A stretch of 64,000 nt of DNA from Epiperipatus broadwayi (lineage: Eukaryota; Onychophora; Udeonychophora; Euonychophora; Peripatidae), in the NCBI GenBank assembly GCA_028023455.1, contig JAQFVV010006255.1, positions 2,912,001 through 2,976,000 of the forward strand, written 5' to 3'. Of the stretch, positions 1 through 13,790 are shown piece by piece (positions within the stretch are counted from its first letter, which is position 1; every line of letters starts with the position of its first letter). Below the pieces are notes generated by a model, which worked only from the letters and a program-made list of their open reading frames with translations, searched no databases and was not told where the DNA came from. The position numbers were made by a program, and so were the translations under genes.

Positions 1-3000
1 AATTCATAATGAAGTTTTTTTAAAAAAATATTCTATTACTGCATTATATTATTTACATGAAATTATTTTTAAAAAAAGTGTAATAAGTTATTTAATTAAT
101 CATAACACCTTGTTACTTATCATTAGTATAAGAGTATCAAAATTAATATACTATACATTAACAAACCCTAATTACAGCTGATGTCCAAAAAAAAATATTT
201 TGGCATATTAAAAAATTTTTAAAAACAGTATTTAATGCATTCTATATTTGCATATTGTAATCAATATTTGACTTTTTTTTTTACAACTACTTTCTGTATA
301 CAAATATGCTAACCATAGCAACTTTTTCTTGCCTAAAGATATTGAATTTTATTATGTGCAGTAGACATTTTCTTAAAAATAACTTTAAATTTTTTTGATT
401 AGTACAGTACTTGTGAAGGCAGAGATACAAATATTTAAATAAATATTAAAGATAAGAATCTTTTTCAGTTTATTTGTATTGCATTTTTATCTTACAAAAT
501 TTATTATTAACTGCATGATGTATGCAATTTTGCTGACTTTTTTTTTTAACTGAAAATATCTTAAAAGTTTAATTTGACTGAGTACTTTAGTTAACATTTA
601 CACTGTACATAATTTTAAATTAAATATTAAGAGTATATGATCCAAATTTATTTTTATTTTTATGAATAAAATTTTCATTTTTCCCCCCCATTTCTATGTT
701 TTATATACAATTGCAATAATGTCTGCGATTCTAAAACAAATTACAAGATGTTTTAAAATCAAGCAAATAGATTAAGTATTATGTTTAATTTAAATTTAGT
801 AATTTTTGATGTACAAAGTTCATTATTATGAATTTTTTTCTTTTCAAAATAACAATTATGATAACTAAATTACAATACAATGATTATAATTTTTGTCACA
901 AGCAAAGTACTTTTAGTAAAAAAAATTTAATCTATAAAGTGAGTAAATAAATACAGTATACAATTTTTAAACTAATGTACAACATTTTAAAACTTAATAC
1001 TGCATTAATAAATTTGATTGTTATTTATTATACTGAAAACACTTGGGGGGGGGGGTATAATCTTTAACAACAAAATCTTTACTTGGGATATGTCACTTAT
1101 GAAGTACTGATTAAATTGCAAAGACACAATGAAAATTAAATAAAGTACTGTGCTGTACATTTATTAATTTATTTTAAGTTTATAATATATAGGGTATATG
1201 AGGACAGACTTTCACATGATTCACCACTCTCCACACTATCTCATAACACTGATACACTCGAACACACATATGTTGAAAAGATAAATAATCACCAATTTGC
1301 GTATTTCATGCTAAACCAGCAATCATCAGTTGGTCCAGATTACCATCTCCACACATATATGCTATAAGTGTTCAGATATATATTAAGATAGCCAAACCTC
1401 ACACTTTAATGGACAGGCTTCAATCTACTCCACACTCACAATTTCAGCATCAAAGTTACTATTTTGCTTTTGGATGATATAGCTTTAATAAATATTCTAT
1501 GGCATTATCAGTCTTACAAAATGGCTACCAAAAAAATTTTTTTTATATATTTTTTAAGATTTTTGTAGTGAATAATCGATTATAAATCAAAATAGTGGTT
1601 ACAAATTGATGATGATTGCTATTGTGAATTTTTACATAAAGATCAAGCACTAAGTGGGGTATAGATGTATATGTTAAATTATTCTGTGCATAAATTATAT
1701 AAATATATACATGAACACAGTTATCCATGATTTTGATGTACACAGTTTAATTTATCTCCATTTTGAAAAATTAAAAAGTAATAAAAAATAGTGTTTATTT
1801 TTTAGTTCATAGTATTGCTGTGATTGCAAAACATCATAAGCAAATAAGTAATATAATTTAGTATAATTTTTCCATTTTAGCAGTAATTTTCAGCACACGA
1901 AAAATTTGAGACAAATTTTATAATAATTATTTACTCAAGTGAACATAGAAAAAAAAAACATTTCTTAGCCTTTAGCTAATAATAGATTTGTCAATTTACA
2001 AGAAAAAGAAGAGAGTATAAGATTCTTGTCCATTTACAAGAAGAAAAAACATGTCTTCATTTATTTATTCCTATGAGGACATTGCAACTGCTACTAATAT
2101 CCAGCATAGTTGTTTAACATGAAATATTTACTTTTTGCTTATGCATCATTGCAAATTTAATTTTTGTTATTGTTTCTAGATGGTATCTATAATGAGTGGA
2201 AGGGATATAAAGACATGATGCTTGTGTCTGGAAAGCAGTTTTTAATGATTTTTTATTTACATTACTCTGATAAGGGCAGTAATTTTTTGATTTCAAATTT
2301 TTTTGTTTTTACTTAAATTATTAAATGTTTGTTATTGTTTATTATTTATTAGTATGTGATGTTTTTGTATAATTTATATTTATATATATTATTATCTTTG
2401 GAAAAGATATAACATTTGTTATCCATTAATATTATGCAATTATTCATGAACAAACATTTATCAGAAAATGTTAGATTCATCATTTAAAGAGAGTTATAAC
2501 TATATATATATAAACATCAATTCTACAACTGAAAATGGTAAATTATCCTAAAACAGTATGAAAATGCATATTTAATGATGTGAGAAAATGTACTTGAATT
2601 TCTTTGAGAAATATGGAAGACATTTTTATTGTTCGATAGAAAAAGAATCATTTTTATGTGAAATATAAAATGGTTCATTGACTAAAAAATTTTTTAATGG
2701 AATGAATAATGAAATGTAGTAAACCAAATATATAATATTGATATATTCAATACATTGACAGTGTAACTGAAAATATAATGATGAAACAGTTTACAACTTG
2801 TATTATATTCATTGAGACATATGATACAATAAATTTGTTCTTTAAAAAGATTCAAAAAGAGGACGTATATAATTATAGATTTTTTAGTTTACCCCTTATT
2901 TTTTATTATTTAAGAAAATTATTGTGACCAGATTTTAATAAACATTAGGTCACATAGTCAAAAAATATACTGGATTTTTGAACAGCTACAAATAAATAAA

Positions 3001-6000
3001 TATAAAATATTCCTCTGCATTGTTTTGATTCAATAAAGAAATTATTTTTGCAGCAAATATCTCAACTGTAAGATTTTAATGAATTAAATTATCTCCAATT
3101 TTCATATTTTTCTTTTTCACTATTTCTAGTGATAGGATAGAACAAAAAAAAACATATTGAACAACTTTCTTGGAGAATAGCACAATGATGTTGAAAATAA
3201 TTAAAAGCAACAAAAGCAAATATTTAATAAACTTACTGAATTTTGGGGAATAAATAATTAATATTCGATTGGAAAAAGTATGTATAGTTATGTTTATTTT
3301 AAACAGTAAATTTTAATACATGACAGCATTATGGGTAAAACTATCTGAGTGTTAAAATCTTAGATGAAATTTATTTTTTATATAAGAATAACATACAAAA
3401 ACAACTTTAACATTATGTTTATTAATTCTCTATAATCAAAGAAGTTAAAAATAACAATTCTAGAAGGATTATAATGTTGTATGTTAACATGATAAGATAA
3501 AAAAAATTATACATGAATAAAGCAACAGACAAGTTGTATTATATTATCATAATAGCGAGAGAAAAAACTATTTGGTAATAAGAAAAAAAAAGTGGTCTCA
3601 GGTGAATAATAGAAATCAAAAGAATGAAAAGCACCAAAGAGTCAATCCCATAAGGATAGATAAATGTAATATATTGTTTGGAATGTGAACGATATATAAT
3701 ATGTCTGTGTATAATTTGTTAGAACATTATTATTCGTTATATTTTTGATGCATTATATTTTAATCTTTTCGATCATTGAGTAACAGTAATAGCAGATTTT
3801 CCTAACATCTTATTGAGATTTTGAATCTAAATTTATATATATATATATTGATTTTCTTCTTAATTAAACATTGATTGATATTTTATTATTTTTTATTTTC
3901 TTATTTTGTTTATATCTATATTTGATTGTGAAAAGGAACTTTATTTCATATACAGTATGTATGTCTGTGTGCATAGATGTAATATTATTTATTTTATCTT
4001 TAACTAACTGTTTGATGATATGCAGCTTATGAATAGCAATTGAAATAATGTAATGAGTATGACAGTTTGCTTGAAAGAGTTAAGTTTCCCAAGGGTTACC
4101 ACTTTACTGTAGCTGTAATACTATTAAACTTAGATCAGTGGGAGTGTTTGTTATGCCACTTCATACAATAACCTCATTTGAAACCAAGCATGAAATGGAA
4201 AAAGGTTTCACAGGGACTCACGTTTTTTAGGAGTGATATTGCTGTTTAAATGTTCTGTTGTGCTCTTTTTCAATCACCAACTTTTGTTTAGTCACAAGAA
4301 AGCATTCATGCATTTGAAAAAAAGAGGAACTATAAATATACTACTGTTTTGGTAATATTCTAAATTATCTATTTTTATTTTTTATTTATTTATTACTTTT
4401 ATTGAAAACAGTTTTTTTTTTTTAAAAAAAAAAACAGCTTTTATTTATTATATTATAATCACTATTGGAATACAAATATCTTACTTTTTAATAAAATTAT
4501 TTGCATTTACTTTTTTTTTTTAATCTATCTATTATTTCTACCCGGTTTCACGTCATTCTTCTATCTTTTAAAAAATGGACAGTTCTTCCTATTATTTATT
4601 TGTTACAAAATTATATTAAATATTTATAAAAAGTCTCATAATGCGATAAATTTGTTTGTTTGTTTGTTTAAAAAAAATAATTTTATGTATGAAAATAACT
4701 TTTTTTTAAATTGGGAAAAAAAAAAAAGGATTTTCCACAAAACAATGAGTAGAATCAACACAAGTAATATTATAGGATAAAAACAATAATGCAGCCTTTT
4801 ATTTAATGAATTTCTTATTATAAGTGACTGCCGTTTTCAATTGAACAATAAAGGATACGGTAGTTCTCAATAGGTTTATCAGTTGCCAAGTTGTGAGAAT
4901 TTAAGTGTTTTTTTTTTATTCGTGTTATATTCTTTAGCTAAGAATAGATAGATACCCATTTACTCATCAATGTTAATGATTATCTGGGTTGCTATGAGCC
5001 AGACTACCTATGAAAAAGTCCAAAGCTTTTTAAAAAAGAATTCATTTGGATTTGAAACCCCAGGCATAAGCACAATAGGCAGATATAATAAAATATCATT
5101 ATCATCATGGATGTCAATTGAGCTTTGGGGGAAGAAATTCTGCATTTAAATATATATATGATTTTGTTTGACTTCATTGTTCATATGATTTTTAAGGAAA
5201 GTATCTTAATAAATAAACAGATTTTTAAAAAAAAAGAGTAGAAATGTTTATATTTTTTGTTTATAAAGTCAATGCCAAGACATTCAGTGTATAGGTATAA
5301 TAGAAAAATAAAACTAATAAAAGATTTGCGAGAAGACTTTGCAATGTTAAAAATTTTATGGACATCTGTTCAATTTAATCTTGATATTATAGACAAGTGA
5401 TTCTGTAAAAAAAAAAAAAAATTATCTTTTCCCATTTATTGCAGGAAGTGCTCACATTATATTCAATTAAATGATAAAATGTTTATTTATTTTTTGGCTT
5501 TTTGCATAAAAATTATTTCTCACAAAAAATAGCACAACATTATGCATTTAGAGATTAAAACTAAAAAATGCTGAGTTAAAAATAAATAATTACTGTTATT
5601 TAGTTTTATTTTTAGAAGGAAATGGGAGCCTGGTTTAGAAATTATATCACTATTTTGTGTATTGATTTGAATGACTTTCTGGTCATAATTTAGTAAGAAG
5701 AATATAAACTTTCTAAAAGATGTATGTATATTGGTTAACTTCTTCAGCATTTCTGTATGATGGAGCTGTAATATCCACTATATTTTAAGTCCATTTCAGA
5801 TATATTGTTCATCACATATAGTACTTCCTGTTTTGTTGATAAGTTTTGATTACAATAGACTAGGTGTTACTTATTGAACTGCAAGTGTGTCATCATACTT
5901 TTTGACATACATGTATCATAGTTGTAGATCAACAATCTGTGTTTATTTATATGTGCAAAAAAAAATTATTAGCTTAAAATCAAAATAAGTATCATATTAA

Positions 6001-9000
6001 GCTCTATCTTAAAACAGCCTAGTTTAGATGTATTGTGAGCTATAATTTAAATCCAGGAGATGAATTGGTTTAACTTGCTAAATTTGTTTTTTTAATGACA
6101 TCAGTATTTTTGCATAATGAATGAAAGTTTCAGGTTGCTAAATTGTATATTTTATTTTGGCTTATTTGTTTACATGTACATCTACATGAATAAAAGCTTG
6201 TGCACAAATAATTAGGTAAAGATTTAGAATGGAATTTAAATGTAATGGAATAATAATAACAAGCTAATGGTGTGTATAAAGTTATCTTATTTTTTGAAGT
6301 GTAACTTTATTTTCAGTTACAATTTTATTTTAAAGACAATAAATAGTACTGCGTGACTAAAAGAAAAAGGAATATAATGTGTTTAGATTAAGTGTATTAA
6401 GTTTTGTATTTATGTGAGATAATATGGTTTGTCATTAAGAATTACACATATATTTGAAGGTTTAAGTAATAATTATTTAAAAATTACTTATTTATTCTAA
6501 ATAATAAAATACACCACTTGGAAATTTTTTAGAATGTTTAGAATAAAAATTCATTTTCTGAAATTTATTTTTAGATTTTGTTTTAAGATTTTCATGGTTT
6601 GTTACATTATTGCCTAGATATGTTGATATAATAAAAAGTTATAAATTAGGGGAAATTTTAAAATAGTTATTCAGTCATTCTATCATTTTTTCATTTGCTC
6701 ATGTTACTTGATTAGATAATATTTTTGAAAGAAGGCTATAGTCCCCATCACTATTTCTTCTTCCTGCTACAATATCTGTAAACTATTATTTAAGATTCAT
6801 CCTGCTTCATTAAAGTAAAGACCAATTTACCAAAGGAGCTCTAATATAACCTTACCTCAAATTAAACTAAAAAGAAAATTTAGCTTCAATTTGTTTAAGA
6901 CTTTGAATTTTAAAGTTTAATTAGAGGGATATAAATAATTTTAACATTCACTGTTATATATCGTAAAGTTATTAAAGATGTGAATTGCTTTAAGGAATTT
7001 TTCGTGCTGCCTTTGTGTTCCACATTATCTGTCCAGAAACTCTTTCATGAGCAGTATAATGACTAGCTGAACATCATAATAAAAATTATTAATGTCAGGA
7101 ATCGATTATCAGAAGAAAAGAAAGGACTGATTATTTTTTATTGGCAAAAGTCTGATGGAGATAATTTAAAGAATTTTTTTTTTTATCACCTATTATCACA
7201 TTTCAGCATATGTATAACTTCAGCTGAGATTCCATTATTTAGCAATGTTTCTTTTGGCACCTTTTGCTAACAAAACACAAATATATGCATCCATAAACAA
7301 TTTGAATCATTATTCTTCCTATTGACATTACAATTTATGGTAAATTCAATGATCTTAGCTCCATGGCAGTGAGCATAGCATTTGTTGATATCTGTTTCAT
7401 TTTAATCGTAAAGATCCCAAGCGAAGGAGGATCTCATGCTTCCCTCTCTAAGTTGTTTAACTTACAGTGCATATATCTTTGTTATATATCTCAAATATAT
7501 TTATAAAAATAAGGTAAAATAAACACAAATTTTTAACTAAAAGAATATATGTGTTCTTGCTGAAACCATTTCTGTAGCTATGATAACACAAAATGCAGTC
7601 CCCTTTTTTTAAACACTAGCTTGTGAACATGTGATTCTCTTTCTCCTAATCCTAATAAGGCATTATCATTCGATAATAACCCAAACAAAATATTTCACTT
7701 TTAAATTTAATAAATAAATGGTTCACTTATTCCAGATTCATTCAAAACAATAAAATATAATTTATTAAACATATGACTTTTTCAAATTGTTTTCTTTATT
7801 TAGTTATTTATATACTTCAAGGAAACTATAGATAACAACATGTGTACATCCACAATATATATACACACATGTTATATGTGTGATAATTGAAATTATAAAA
7901 AATATATAATATTCATATAGAATATATTTAATAGGGATCTTTTTTTATATTTCTGAATTCAAATCAAAAAGAAATGGTATTAATTTTAACAGAAATGATG
8001 AACAATTAATTAGCATGTTAAAGTTGGTGACTAAAAATTTCTTATACAAATTATACATTTGTTTTATTATGCATTAAATCAGTGCTTATTAAAATCGGTG
8101 AGAATCTTTGATAATTTTTTTTTTTATGGCAAATGAAAATATCTAACATACATATAAAAAAACAACTTGATCATAAAAATAACAAAAAATAAGGATGAAC
8201 ATACTTTTTGTTAAAGATTACAGATTATATAGTAATAAAAAAAAAGAAAAAATTTTAAATGATTATTATATTTGAAAAATCTAAGTATTATCTATTTTTG
8301 CTATTATTATTGTACCTAATTATTTTTAATATAATAAATTTTAATTGTTGGTCAAAACATTAATAAAAATTGAAAATAATAATAATGTCATTTATTAGTA
8401 AGAAAAAAGTATTATTTAAAATGTAAGAGGATCTGACTTAGAGATGTTGAACTTAATTTTAGTGAAACATTGACCATTATTTTTTGGAGCAGATGAAGAT
8501 CAAAAATGATATTTATAGGAAAAACATGATATCAAAAAAATAGTAAGAATCTAGATAAAAACAGTTTAATGATTATTATTTACTAAATATATGTAAAGTA
8601 CAACATAATGAGTTTTAAATACAACTGAAATTTTATAATTTAGAGGAATTCCAACTATAGTTTGCAAAATGTATGTGGATATTCTTATACTTTTAATATC
8701 ATAGCAATTACATATGATGTTTAAAAAATTGAGGTTAACATTAAATATATTGATTAGATATTTTCATATTAACTTTTTCATACAATTTTTCTTTCTTTCT
8801 TTTTTTTTTTTTTTGCCATAATAGTTACTTTCAGTTCATACTTTGGTCCCTGCTGTTAGAATGAGTAATGCATTTTGTAGCATATATTAAATTAAGTGAT
8901 CTTTTTTTTGTGTGAACATTTGACAATTATTTACAGTTTTTATACTTTTTAGTAGTCCGTAGCTAGAATAATTAGAAATCAGAGATTTTTTAATTTTTAG

Positions 9001-10239
9001 TATGAAATTACATTCATGGAGCTCTACTTACTCTATTCTCTTCTATTGTGCTTTCATTTTTTTTTTTTTTCATTCACTTACTTCAATAAATTTGAAAAAT
9101 TAATTTTTCACTATGCAATAAAATAATCCTAGTAAGTTTTTTGTTTTTTATTTGTTTGCTTTGAAATATACTTTTATATATTGAAATATTTTGAGGTAGT
9201 AGCCTTATTTACATTTTTGTATTGAAAGATTTCATGAATTTAGGCTTTTAATATTATTTAGATTTTGCTTTTAATTTTATGTTATATTATATATATTAGT
9301 ATTTTAGTTTTATATTTAGTATATTGAAATATTTGCTTTCAAATATATCTTTATTTTATAATTTGAACATTTTAATTTTTTATATTGAAAGATTTTAAGA
9401 TGTTAATTATTTCACATAGGTTTTTGATATTTTTGTTATAAATATTTCATAAATATATTTAACACTTTAACATTTCTGTTTTATATTATATATGATGAAA
9501 GATTTTAATTTTTACTTTATATATATTGAAATGGTATTTTGTCTAACATCCAGTTTCACCTACTATGTCCCATAGTATTATTCTTACCCTAATTCAAACC
9601 CCTCCAAGTTTACGTATATTATTATATATTAATGTATTTTAATGTGTAACATATATTTATGTACATGTGCATATATTTATATATTTGCATATATCTAGTA
9701 TATCAATGTCTGTATGTGTATTGTTATATAATGTGTATACATAGTTATAAATTATATAATAAAATTAAAAGTAAGTTGTGTAAACATTGTTGTATGTATA
9801 TGAGCGCACCTACATATATATGTGAACAAAGCTGCAACATAATAAATAGATTTTATAAGCATTGCGACACAATTAAATTATTTTATCTTTAACTTGTTAT
9901 GAAGTTAATGTACAAATTTATTTTTTATTTAGCTTAAAGCTCACATATAATTCCAATTCTAGAGATGACAGAATTACACATATAGCAGAATATTTACAAA
10001 ACTTAAATGCCTTTTAAAAGATTGCCTTTTTCTTGGGAATTATCCCACTACTCACACCTGGATTAATTTGTTGTGTAAACCAAAAACCGATATTTAAAAT
10101 AAATTCTAAAATAGATTTTAAGACAAAAGAAAAGCAGTCAAGCTGTGCTATTTTAAGAATAACTTAGATTTTGCTTTTGTCTTTTCTAAAGTTAATAAAA
10201 CTATGTTAAAACTTAAGATTAAGGTTTTATAAACTGTAA
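1..10239. other. AT-rich non-coding DNA, probably MARCHF6 intron
   Basis: No exon, RNA gene or recognisable transposon protein is visible here. The open frames are short (60-77 codons), AT-driven and start or stop in low-complexity DNA. The stretch holds A/T homopolymers (including a T12A11 junction at 4412-4434), (TA)n runs, an 11-base G run at 1045-1055 and a 7-base C run at 683-689. The segment around 1200-1480 is relatively C-rich but matches nothing I know. Because an acceptor site and a MARCHF6 exon follow at 19314, the simplest reading is a very long upstream intron of that gene, but this is inference: no earlier exon was found to prove it. Confidence 0.5.
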
Positions 10240-10490
10240 ACAAGTTCATGGCTTTTGCAGGGGAAAGTAAAAGTGTTAATATAAAAACCCAAAATCAAGC
10301 ACTAAAGTTCATTAAAATTTGGAAAAGTTTTGCTGCCAGGGGCTATAACCAATTTAAAAATGAAAACAGTCAGCTAGAAGGTAACATTGCCATCTTCCTT
10401 CAGAAGATTAATCTATTGGAATGGAGGGGTTTGAGACCAATAGCCTGCCACAAAGACATTGGACAGGTAATCCAATGAAGGATGCCTCAT
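10240..10490. other. Less AT-rich island, possible conserved element
   Basis: The base composition rises above the surrounding AT-rich background and the sequence is complex rather than repetitive. A 76-codon open frame on the + strand begins at 10248, but its product matches no family I recognise and has no splice-site context that would make it a MARCHF6 exon. It could be a conserved regulatory element, a fragment of an old repeat or a chance ORF. Confidence 0.3.
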
Positions 10491-10984
10491 CTAGAAGATT
10501 ATTGGTAAAATTTCTTTCTGCAGAGCTCTTAAAATAAATCTTAAATTAATGTAATCTTTAAAGTTTCTAAAGCTAGCTGTATTAATTGAACATTCATAAA
10601 TTTATAAACGTAAAGGATTTCTAAATAATTAAACTCTGTAATCTAAATAATGAAACTATAATAAATTTTCTAATGTAACTTTTAATTTACTAATAATATT
10701 TGTAAGAATCTTGTCTTTTTAATGAATATTCATAATTTAATAATTTTCTCTAAACATAATAATGGTTCAGTTATTATATCTATATTATCCTAATCTGCAG
10801 TCATGCCTATTCTTTTTTATTCTATATTATTTATTATAACTCTATAATTGTGCTTTACGCACATGTAATGAAGTTATATAATTAATAATTCTGAATTAGC
10901 AGTTTGAGCACTTTTAGGAAGTCAAGTTCCCATAATCATAGTTTGTTACTGAGAAATGTTTGTGATAAAGTCTTATGTAAATTT

Positions 10985-11470
10985 ATGCAAATTGCTTATA
11001 GTGTCCATTTTTTGGAAATGCTGAAGCAAGCTTCTCTTCTGTTTGTAACTGTGGGGTTACTTGCTATATAGCAAGCCTCTTTGACCTTACGTTTAAGTGT
11101 CATTTTTTTCAGTGCAGATTATCTTGGCAGATGTTGGTAGGAAGGTGTAGCCTGCAGTTTTTTTCATGCTCTGCAAATATTGAGCTTCCTTCATTCTTGC
11201 TTTTAGTTCTGTTATATAGATATCTGTGCTGCTATGACACTAGTGGCAATATTAGTCTTAGTTTCTTCATAGTAGGTTGTGTGGCAATTATTATGGGGGC
11301 ATGTAATTTTATATAAGACTTTGGGGGGTCAGTTCAGGAGCAAAATTTTATGATGTGCCATGATTCAAAATGGAGATTTGTAATATTAATAATATTAGAG
11401 AGATGATTCGAAGCTCTCATGCAAATGATTTATGCTGTTCTTTAGCACACACATAAATCTCCATTTTGAA
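10985..11470. other. Candidate conserved non-coding island with inverted 16-mers
   Basis: This block is visibly less AT-rich than its flanks and has no protein I can support. It contains a TGACCTT nuclear-receptor-like half site near 11082, a POU-type ATGCAAAT word near 11420, and two exact 16-bp inverted copies at 11364-11379 and 11455-11470 that would pair across a loop of 75 bases. It lies inside what is probably a MARCHF6 intron. The motif content is compatible with an enhancer, but short words occur by chance, so function is inference. An old MITE is the main alternative for the inverted arms. Confidence 0.35.
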
Positions 11471-11833
11471 ACCTATTTTACATATATATATTTAGTTAAG
11501 CTACTATGTTTTAGCTTACCATAATTAAGGTTTGCCTGTTGATAAACTGTATCTAGTTAATTAATAACAAGAATGGTATTATAAATAATTAAGTAAGTCC
11601 CAAATATGCTTTATTCCTTAGTTATGATACTAACTATTTGGATTTAATTTGTAAACTAGATCACTTTAATTAACCCTTTTTAGCACATTTTATGTATGCT
11701 AATCCATGAACTGGGGTGAGTTAGTTTTGCAGACCGAAACTTTATATGTATAATTTATGTACATTTAGTTAGTTATTAAGAATACATATTAATATTTGAT
11801 ATAAAGTGTTGCAAGTGTATCTTTATAAAGCAC

Positions 11834-12149
11834 TTAGAATGCATAACATCTTGCTGTTAATGAAGGCTGTCCTCTCCATAATTTCAGATTTTGAGTGCCA
11901 AGCACATCACTGAGTTTAAGGCCAGAACACTTGTGTTGCCGATCTGAGCCCCTGAACTTATTGTTCCTTAATAATGTAGCAAGCCATTCAGCTTTAGGGC
12001 ACTGAGTACTTGGTACTGAAACCATGAGTAATGATACATTGGCACCACAATCTTTAATTTAGTCTTAGCTCTATGGTTACAGATGCCATGCTGCTATCAC
12101 CAGTTTGTCCCTCTATAATGTTATTCAGTTCAGCATTGATCTGAACACC
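11834..12149 (-). pseudogene. Coding-like relic of unknown origin, minus strand
   Basis: On the minus strand about 105 codons read through with one in-frame stop and one frameshift near 12055, in a stretch much less AT-rich than its surroundings. The downstream part (63 codons from 12025) opens just after a peptide reading DCGANVSLL, which faintly resembles the DTGA-type active-site context of retropepsins. Later residues (a run LRNNKFRG) do not clearly continue that match. It may be a retroelement fragment, a processed pseudogene or chance. I do not assign a function. Confidence 0.3.
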
Positions 12150-12624
12150 AGATCTAGTTTATATAAAAGATCTGCATAGTGTGCATATTATTGTTCAATA
12201 TGTAATTTTAATAAATAAATTATATTTTATCATCATCATTCTTATGAACTTAACTCTTAGCAAACCTCATAAGAATGGCATAGCATAATTCAGGCATGAG
12301 TATAAACCATACATAAGAATCTTAATTTATAATAATTTTAAGTTAAACTATAAAGTGCATCTTAAGGATGAAACCTTGTACTGAATCAGTTCATCATTGT
12401 AAAACACCCGTGAGTGTAATTTCCCAATGCTCTTATACTTTGTATTATTTACTTATATTTTAATAATTAAAGATATTAAATTTATGAACGTGTTTAGTAT
12501 GTTATTTGCAACACATTCTAAATCTTATCCAAATCTATTCATTTTGGTATTAATTATTAATATATGCATGATCTCATCAACCATATGTGTGTGTGTGTTT
12601 AGTTAATTTAGTATTTATTTAGTC

Positions 12625-12830
12625 ATTATTTCTGAGTCTCATACACCACCCTTTGCTACTGCCAGCACGCAAACTAAGAGGCCAAGTGTAACCTCATGTC
12701 TATCCTCCATAGAGTAGTAAATCACAGAGCATTGGTGAAGGAACTGAGGTATGATCTGATTTAGGGTCTCAACCCCTCATCTAGATCAGCTTTGGGATAA
12801 TTTGCCAAAACTCTGGATTTTGTTGTGTGA
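12625..12830. other. Less AT-rich island, unassigned
   Basis: About 200 bases of complex sequence with noticeably more G and C than the flanks, and no open frame of useful length. No splice sites, RNA structure or known repeat are recognised. Possibly an old repeat fragment or a regulatory element. Confidence 0.25.
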
Positions 12831-13369
12831 ATGTATATGACTGTTTCAATATATATATTGATTCACACTTATATAATGCTGGGTTTTTTTTCTGTTAGGA
12901 AAAAACTAAACATCTTTTTTTAATTCTGCATTCATGCAGAAATACATAATTAAAAAATTAATATATTATACAGAATTCTTTTCAATTTTTTTTTTTAAAA
13001 ACTTGAATTTATGGTCTGAATTAATGAAAATTGTAACAAATAACCCAATGTTTCAACTATAATGTATGCTGATTCTAATTCTAAATTCAGATTTTAATAA
13101 GAAATTGGAAGTGTTGTAAAATATAGTAATGTACTATACTGGATCACGTTTACAACAATTATTTGAAGAAGATATTTTCTATTATGTTTTTTGAAGATAT
13201 TATTAATTTATATATTTTCTAATTGCAAATCTTTTATATTTATGTTTATAACAATCAGAATTTTAATTTTAGAAATAAAATATAAATTAAATTTTTTTTG
13301 AAATTATAAGTTAAGATTTTTGTGTATTTTAAGAACAATTTTAAATACTTTATGTTGGAAAAAAGTCTT

Positions 13370-13790
13370 TGATATTTGTTTTGTACAACATTGTCTCAAT
13401 TCAAAATATAATTTAGTAAGATAATTGTATGATAATTGTCTTCATGCTATTTTCATAAAAGATGCAATGCAATGTGATTTCATTGTTCCTTGAAAAGTTT
13501 TACTTTATTATTACTTCATGCATCATGAAATTTTTGACATAACTTTATTTTTACCATCTTTTATTTAATAAAATAAATAATGCCCTATAACAATAATAAA
13601 AATAAAATATAATAAACCAGAATGACAAATGAAACAATGATGTGCGCATGTACACATAGAAGTGCTTGTAATGAATTAAAGCTCAAAATGAGTGCTCATA
13701 ACTCTTTCTGATTAAGCATGGTTGTTCAGAACAATATTGTCAATTTTTCACTTAATCCAAATTACAAATTTATTAATTTAAAATAAACAA
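13370..13790. repeat. Repeat family B, copy 1
   Basis: This stretch aligns by eye, with many differences, to 27650-28240 in the same orientation. Shared landmarks in order are a TTGATAT/TTTTGT block, a TTTTATTTAATAAA block, a run of alternating ATAA/AATAAAATATA words followed by AAACCAG or AAATCAG, an AAGTGCTTG or AATGCTTG block, and a CACTTAATCCAA block. No protein or terminal inverted repeat is seen. It is an old interspersed repeat of unknown class. Confidence 0.45.

Noticed and set aside
9659-9892. A 77-codon ORF rich in Tyr, Ile and Cys
   Set aside because: It comes from TATATTTGCATATAT-type low-complexity repeats and is not protein-like.
10248-10478. A 76-codon ORF as a MARCHF6 exon or separate gene
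   Set aside because: It matches no part of MARCHF6 that I know and is not bounded by usable splice sites in frame. Kept only as a composition island.
12575-12600. TGTGTGTG run as a regulatory repeat
   Set aside because: A very short dinucleotide microsatellite with nothing around it to suggest function.
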